Source: Caldifarciminota bacterium (GTDB taxonomy: Bacteria > Hydrothermota > Hydrothermia > B15-G9 > DRBW01). From it: a DNA stretch of 6,003 bases. The position numbers were made by a program, and so were the translations under genes. Positions 4,889 to 6,003 of this stretch are shown one piece after another; positions within the stretch are counted from its first letter, which is position 1, and each line of letters begins with the position of its first letter. Below the pieces are notes generated by a model. The model saw only the letters and a program-made list of their open reading frames with translations. It ran no database searches and was not told the DNA's origin. Location: NCBI GenBank assembly GCA_011042705.1, contig DRBW01000094.1, positions 1 through 6,003 on the forward strand, written 5' to 3'.

Positions 4889-6003
4889 ATGTCAAAACTC
4901 ATTCTTGTGCTCCTGGTCACATTAGGTCAGGGAAGGAGCCTACCGCCGACCCGCTGGATTGACCCTCTTGGCAGGATGCCCATAAAAAGGGAGGAATTTG
5001 AGGGGAAAAAGCCCTTTCCCCTGGAGAGGAGAATAGGGGCAGTCCTCGTGCCCTCAAAATCCAGCAATCCCCTTGTGGATATCCTGGTGAATTCGTCCCT
5101 CTATGAAGAGATCCAGAGTTCCCTGGAACAATTTGTCTCCGATCTGGAGAACGAAGGCTATTCAATCAGAATCGACACAGTCAGCGGTGGGACCCCTGCT
5201 GACCTCAGGTTTCACCTTAACGTTCTGTTGAATCAGGGACTTGTGGGGGCGATCTTCATTGGAAATCTCCCCGTTGCCTGGTATCACATGGATGAGCCCG
5301 GCTGGGGCATGGTCGAGGAATTCCCCATAGATTACTATTTCATGGACCTGGACGGGAACTGGATCGATTCGAACGGTGACGGTTTTCTGGATGAACACAC
5401 GGGCAACACGGAACCGGAAATCTGGGTGGGCAGGCTTTACGCCGGTGCTCTGACCATGTCGGCCGAGAAGAGCGCCCTCGAACGATATTTTCAGAAAAAC
5501 CATGCCTACAGGACCGGGAGCCTGTCGCTTCCCGACAGAGCCCTCTCCATGATAGACGACGACTGGATCTACTGGTACGACACGGTGAGCCTCAACCTCA
5601 TTTTTGATACCGTGGACGTCCTGACAAATCCCTATGTCACCACGGCCGAGGAGTTCAGAAACAGGCTCACAGAAGGTTACACTTTAGTGCACATAGCCTC
5701 ACACTCTTCGCCCTGGGGACACACCTTTAAGCCGCTCAATTACGGGGGAACTTATTTCAACTTCGAGACATTTCCCCTGAACCCGAGGGCCTTTTTCTAC
5801 AATCTGTTCAGCTGTTCGGCCACGAGGTTCGTGGAAAACGACGATATAGGCAATTCCTATCTATATTACAGCGATTATGGGCTTCTCGTTGTCGGAAGCA
5901 CAAAATCTGGGGCTATGTACGGTCATTACGAGGATTTTTACGGTCCTCTGGGGGACGGCAGGACCTTCGGGGAAGCCTTCAGACACTGGATGGCTCTCTA
6001 TGC
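4889..6003 (+). CDS. Predicted secreted C25 (gingipain-like) cysteine peptidase, 5' part
   Basis: The frame stays open for 371 codons and runs off the window. The N-terminus MSKLILVLLVTLGQG is a short basic-plus-hydrophobic segment consistent with a Sec signal peptide, though the cleavage site is not clear. A Rossmann-like caspase-fold domain follows. AVLVPS (51-56) is an early strand, VGAIFIGNLPVAWYH (119-133) resembles the family's strand-then-P turn, and PIDYYFMDLDGNW (147-158) continues into an Asp/Asn-rich DSNGDGFLDE and then IWVGRLYA (178-185), as in C25 proteins. The likely catalytic His is H272 in HIASHSSPWGH and the Cys is C309 in FFYNLFSCSATRF. Their spacing (37) is close to that of gingipain R (33, from memory). 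GLLVVGSTKSG (331-341) and GEAFRHW (361-367) fit the end of the domain. His is followed by Ser, not the usual Gly. Such enzymes are exported and often end in an Ig-like and a secretion-tail domain, which would lie beyond this window. Alternatives are another clan CD peptidase or an inactive relative. Confidence 0.75.
   Translation, partial: MSKLILVLLVTLGQGRSLPPTRWIDPLGRMPIKREEFEGKKPFPLERRIGAVLVPSKSSNPLVDILVNSSLYEEIQSSLEQFVSDLENEGYSIRIDTVSGGTPADLRFHLNVLLNQGLVGAIFIGNLPVAWYHMDEPGWGMVEEFPIDYYFMDLDGNWIDSNGDGFLDEHTGNTEPEIWVGRLYAGALTMSAEKSALERYFQKNHAYRTGSLSLPDRALSMIDDDWIYWYDTVSLNLIFDTVDVLTNPYVTTAEEFRNRLTEGYTLVHIASHSSPWGHTFKPLNYGGTYFNFETFPLNPRAFFYNLFSCSATRFVENDDIGNSYLYYSDYGLLVVGSTKSGAMYGHYEDFYGPLGDGRTFGEAFRHWMALY
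5345..5395 (+). other. Asp/Asn-rich calcium-loop-like segment in the peptidase
   Basis: Codons 153-169 of the peptidase encode two adjacent acidic loops: DLDGNW, then D160-x-N162-x-D164-G-x-L-D168-E169. The second resembles the first nine positions of an EF-hand or dockerin loop but has Thr at position 12. C25 relatives commonly carry a DxDGDG-type segment here, just before the VGRL strand, so Ca2+ binding near the active domain is plausible. Binding itself is inferred. Confidence 0.5.

Noticed and set aside
4917..5503. Two - strand open frames covering the start of the peptidase gene
   Set aside because: The + frame from 4889 is open to the window end, has a strong SD and carries coherent C25-like segments. 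The antisense products look like low-information shadows.
1..6003. CRISPR array, tRNA or rRNA genes, insertion sequences, attachment sites
   Set aside because: No regularly spaced repeats, tRNA-like cloverleaf, rRNA signature or transposase was seen. Coding sequence fills nearly the whole window.

Overview
The window is a dense, single-strand block of bacterial genes (all on +), roughly mid-50s % GC by eye, with almost no intergenic DNA. Arginine is often encoded by AGG/AGA and isoleucine by ATA, and the proteins are rich in Lys and Glu. Together with a gingipain-type (family C25) secreted peptidase, this suggests a thermophilic or anaerobic bacterium from an FCB-like or candidate-phylum lineage (for example WOR-3-like). 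That placement is an inference and only weakly supported; nothing in the window identifies the organism.

Layout: the window opens with the last ~19 codons of an unidentified upstream gene (to 62). A GalT-type nucleotidylyltransferase follows (72-989), then an M20 (ArgE/DapE-type) zinc amidohydrolase (958-2052) and a THEP1-type nucleoside triphosphatase (2054-2608). Next is a two-gene potassium uptake cassette: the KtrB/TrkH-type channel subunit (2586-3932) and the KtrA-type RCK regulatory subunit (3936-4622). A small two-repeat TPR protein (4619-4873) comes next. The 5' part of a large predicted secreted C25-type cysteine peptidase (4889 to the window end) closes the window. This last gene has no stop codon within the window.

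Gene junctions run +9, -32, +1, -23, +3, -4 and +15 bp. This is the geometry of one transcript with translational coupling, and I see no convincing internal terminator or promoter. There is no gene-free stretch longer than about 20 bp.

How the genes work together: only KtrB and KtrA form an obvious functional unit (K+ pore plus nucleotide-sensing gating ring). GalT (sugar-nucleotide exchange), the M20 enzyme (peptide or acyl-amino-acid hydrolysis) and THEP1 (NTP hydrolysis) look like housekeeping genes packed into the same unit. The TPR protein is coupled to ktrA by an ATGA overlap and may be a partner, but this is untested. The most noteworthy item is the partial C25-like peptidase. It has a recognisable His/Cys dyad arrangement, an Asp-rich Ca2+-loop-like segment and a non-canonical His-Ser where His-Gly is usual. 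I did not find a clearly new multi-gene system; most genes belong to known families.
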